Shown: piece after piece, positions 62,108 through 64,000 of the stretch
How the letters are laid out: every line of letters starts with the position of its first letter
Numbering within the stretch: the stretch's first letter is position 1
The notes under the pieces: model-generated
Database searches by the model: none
Told to the model about the DNA's origin: nothing
What the model saw: only the letters and a program-made list of their open reading frames with translations
Position numbers and translations under genes: made by a program
From: Flavimarina sp. Hel_I_48
GTDB taxonomy: Bacteria > Bacteroidota > Bacteroidia > Flavobacteriales > Flavobacteriaceae
Length of the DNA stretch: 64,000 bases
Reading direction: 5' to 3'
Assembly: GCF_000733945.1 (NCBI RefSeq)
Contig: NZ_JPOL01000002.1
Coordinates: 2,543,001-2,607,000 of the forward strand

Positions 62108-64000
62108 TAATTTCAAAAATTCTTGGCTTTTGGTCATTAATTGCGGCGATTACATAGGTTTTGCCATCTTTGTCCTTCACAGTTTGCAGAAATTTTACTT
62201 CATCACGAATAACAAACCCACTCTTATCATAGCCCTGCCATTCAAAATTTAAATTTCCGTCACCCAGTAGAACATTTCCAAAGCTTGCATCCAGTCGGGA
62301 AAACTGAGGTTTAAATTCAAAATTGTTACCCGCCATAACCAGATCCAGATTACCATCTTTGTTGATATCCTGGCAAACGATCCCACAAACACAGGAAAGT
62401 TGTACATGGCCAGGGAGATCTTTGAGCTCAAAATCACCATTGCCCTTATTTATCGCGATAACGGTACGGGAGTTGTTTACTTCTCGCACGAGCGCATGAT
62501 CGAGTTGCTGAGCACTAAAAATTTCAGAAATAGGTCTTTGCGCATAGTCAGATGCTTTCAGGTTCTTTTTCTTCAAGCTAGGCAATTGGCTTGTAAGTTC
62601 TTTCTTCATGTGAATAGGATAGTCCTTTCCGTTTTCATGAATAGTCATGATTTGTTCAATAGTGCCATTGTCATCGAAATCATTGATCCAGATCTTAACT
62701 GGTGTTTCTTGTGAAACTTTATAGGGAATATTGCTTCCCCTATTTCCCAGGATAAGATCCTGATCGCCATCCTTATCAAGATCTGCCGTTACCACGGTAT
62801 TCCACCATCCATTTTCGGTAGATAAAGAAGTCTTCATTTGCTGGAGGCCACGCCCTGTATTCCTGTAAATTTTTGGTGCCCCCCAGTCTACGGTAACTAT
62901 TAAATCCTTTAATTCATCACCATCAGTGTCACTCCAGGTTGCTGAGGTGATCATACCAGCATGCTTTAGGTCAAAGGCTTTTTTTTCTGTGACATCTTTA
63001 AACGTGCCATCGCCTTGGTTTTCTAAAAGTAAATGTCTGGGATCTACACCAAAAAGACTCACCACGCTGCGTGATCCTACAAATAGGTCTATATCCCCAT
63101 CCCCATCATAATCATAAGGTGCGATGGCAGCAACATTTTGATCTGCCGCAGGCAATTGATTTTCAGCTGCCACAAAGGATCCCTTGCCGTCATTTAAATA
63201 AAGCCTGGGTATATAGTACATATTCTCCCCCCGTTCATTTCCTCCAGATCCTATAATCAAGTCCAGGTCGCCATCTCCATCAATATCTGCAAATGCGGCC
63301 GCGGTATCTTCAAATAAATTATCAAGTTCGAGTTTGGGCTGTGATTTTTTTTCAAATTTTCCATTACCCATATTTAGGTAAATGCTTCCTGATTTTCCCT
63401 TTGCACCACCTATAAAAAAATCTTCTTTTCCATCACCATTGATATCGCCCGTTGCCATTGCCGGGCCTTCCTGAGAAAGTTTTTTATAGATTAAACCTTC
63501 ATAATCAAAGTCTGAATATTGATTTTCCTGATGCGCCTCAAGGGGTTCATTGGAAACTTCGGTAAGCAGTTGGTTTTGTTGCTGGCGGACTTCAGGTTCG
63601 TACGTTGCATTCGCGTCATTAATGTCAAGGGATAAGGTCTGATTAACCGCGACATTCTTGAAGACCTGAAAGCGATCATCTGGCCAAATAACCAGGAGAG
63701 AATCCAGGCTTTCAATCGCCCCAAGTCCCATGGTCAAGGAATAATCCATAGAAGATTGAAAACCGCGGGTAGGGTTTTCTTCCTGCATGAAAATTTTATC
63801 CCCTGAGAAGAGTTTGATTTTAGCGCCTATGGCGAAACTATTATCAGGTGTTCCTTTGAGATTGATTTTTAGAAAGTTGGTATTTGTCTGTTTCTCGCTG
63901 TTGTTGCGGTATAAAAAACTTTCCATATTGACATTGTTTACCACAAGGTCCAGATCGCCATCGTTGTCCAGATCGCCATAAGCGCAGCCGTTTGAAAGAC
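62100..64000 (-). CDS. FG-GAP/VCBS repeat protein with ASPIC/UnbV domain, C-terminal part (cut by window edge)
   Basis: The frame is open to position 64000 (CAYGDLDNDGDLDLVVNN at the edge), so the gene continues to the right; about 632 residues are visible. It has the same order as its neighbour: end of the first propeller, UnbV-like domain (NSFAIGAKIKLFSGDK, LDSLLVIWPDD), the link NQYSDFDYEGLIYKKLSQEGPA and a second propeller (ATGDINGDGKEDFFIG, DIDGDGDLDLIIG, DYDGDGDIDLFVG). The alignment with the next gene (EYSDFGTQKLLLHKLSDQGPG) shows the two are tandem paralogues. A GTG at 63944 is not the start. Confidence 0.85.
   Translation of the reverse strand, partial: LSNGCAYGDLDNDGDLDLVVNNVNMESFLYRNNSEKQTNTNFLKINLKGTPDNSFAIGAKIKLFSGDKIFMQEENPTRGFQSSMDYSLTMGLGAIESLDSLLVIWPDDRFQVFKNVAVNQTLSLDINDANATYEPEVRQQQNQLLTEVSNEPLEAHQENQYSDFDYEGLIYKKLSQEGPAMATGDINGDGKEDFFIGGAKGKSGSIYLNMGNGKFEKKSQPKLELDNLFEDTAAAFADIDGDGDLDLIIGSGGNERGENMYYIPRLYLNDGKGSFVAAENQLPAADQNVAAIAPYDYDGDGDIDLFVGSRSVVSLFGVDPRHLLLENQGDGTFKDVTEKKAFDLKHAGMITSATWSDTDGDELKDLIVTVDWGAPKIYRNTGRGLQQMKTSLSTENGWWNTVVTADLDKDGDQDLILGNRGSNIPYKVSQETPVKIWINDFDDNGTIEQIMTIHENGKDYPIHMKKELTSQLPSLKKKNLKASDYAQRPISEIFSAQQLDHALVREVNNSRTVIAINKGNGDFELKDLPGHVQLSCVCGIVCQDINKDGNLDLVMAGNNFEFKPQFSRLDASFGNVLLGDGNLNFEWQGYDKSGFVIRDEVKFLQTVKDKDGKTYVIAAINDQKPRIFEINE

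Noticed and set aside
62249..62440. Small minus-strand ORF within the FG-GAP gene region
   Set aside because: It is an alternative frame of the large FG-GAP protein and has no support of its own.

Overview
The window is chromosomal DNA of a member of the Bacteroidota, most likely a marine or environmental Flavobacteriaceae. This rests on a SusC/SusD pair, lipoproteins with short Bacteroidetes-type signal peptides, TAnnTTTG-type -7 promoter motifs, no Shine-Dalgarno signals, and AT-rich DNA with Flavobacteria-type extragenic repeats. I cannot name the genus from sequence alone.

Layout. (1) 1-460: the right end of an integrative element. It has the N-terminus of a tyrosine recombinase reading off the left edge, paired short direct repeats that look like integrase arm sites, and the 3' part of a tRNA-Leu(UAG) as attachment site. 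A 138-bp tandem repeat that copies the tRNA terminator follows (452-775). (2) 1440-13299: a predicted surface-polysaccharide locus. A LtaS-like membrane phosphotransferase converges on a seven-gene leftward operon: a giant PAS hybrid kinase, a degenerate receiver-Hpt protein, a CheY-like regulator, a membrane HEAT protein, a processive GT2 glycosyltransferase, a TPR/YaiO-type beta-barrel and an unknown membrane-anchored protein. (3) 13646-20277: housekeeping and accessory genes: two DEAD-box RNA helicases (one with motif II DEFD and a DbpA-type RNA-binding tail), a J-domain/KTSC protein, an aldo/keto reductase, a decayed DUF3124-like lipoprotein gene and phosphatidylserine decarboxylase. (4) 20562-46208: a large glycan-use locus: ROK kinase, FHS-family sugar permease, LytTR two-component pair, GH92, CBM9-like protein, GHL10/DUF4015-like protein, GH20, second GH92, SusC, SusD, GH3, two GH29 fucosidases and a glycosylasparaginase. 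Together these enzymes read as a pathway for trimming fucosylated N-glycans down to the asparagine link. (5) 46670-48094: a PLP decarboxylase bracketed by two copies of a ~93-bp extragenic repeat. (6) 48454-56496: a LacI-centred disaccharide locus: fructokinase-like PfkB kinase, sugar porter and GH32 on one side, LacI, beta-phosphoglucomutase and GH65 phosphorylase on the other. (7) 56564-64000: a leftward cluster of a GyrI-like-domain protein, a vanadium-haloperoxidase/PAP2-type lipoprotein and two large tandem paralogues with FG-GAP/VCBS repeats and an ASPIC/UnbV domain, the second cut by the window edge.

The strongest candidates for a little-described system are the phosphorelay-HEAT-GT2-YaiO operon (3461-13299) and the FG-GAP/UnbV plus haloperoxidase cluster (57489-64000). 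All family assignments are from reading motifs; no database search was run.
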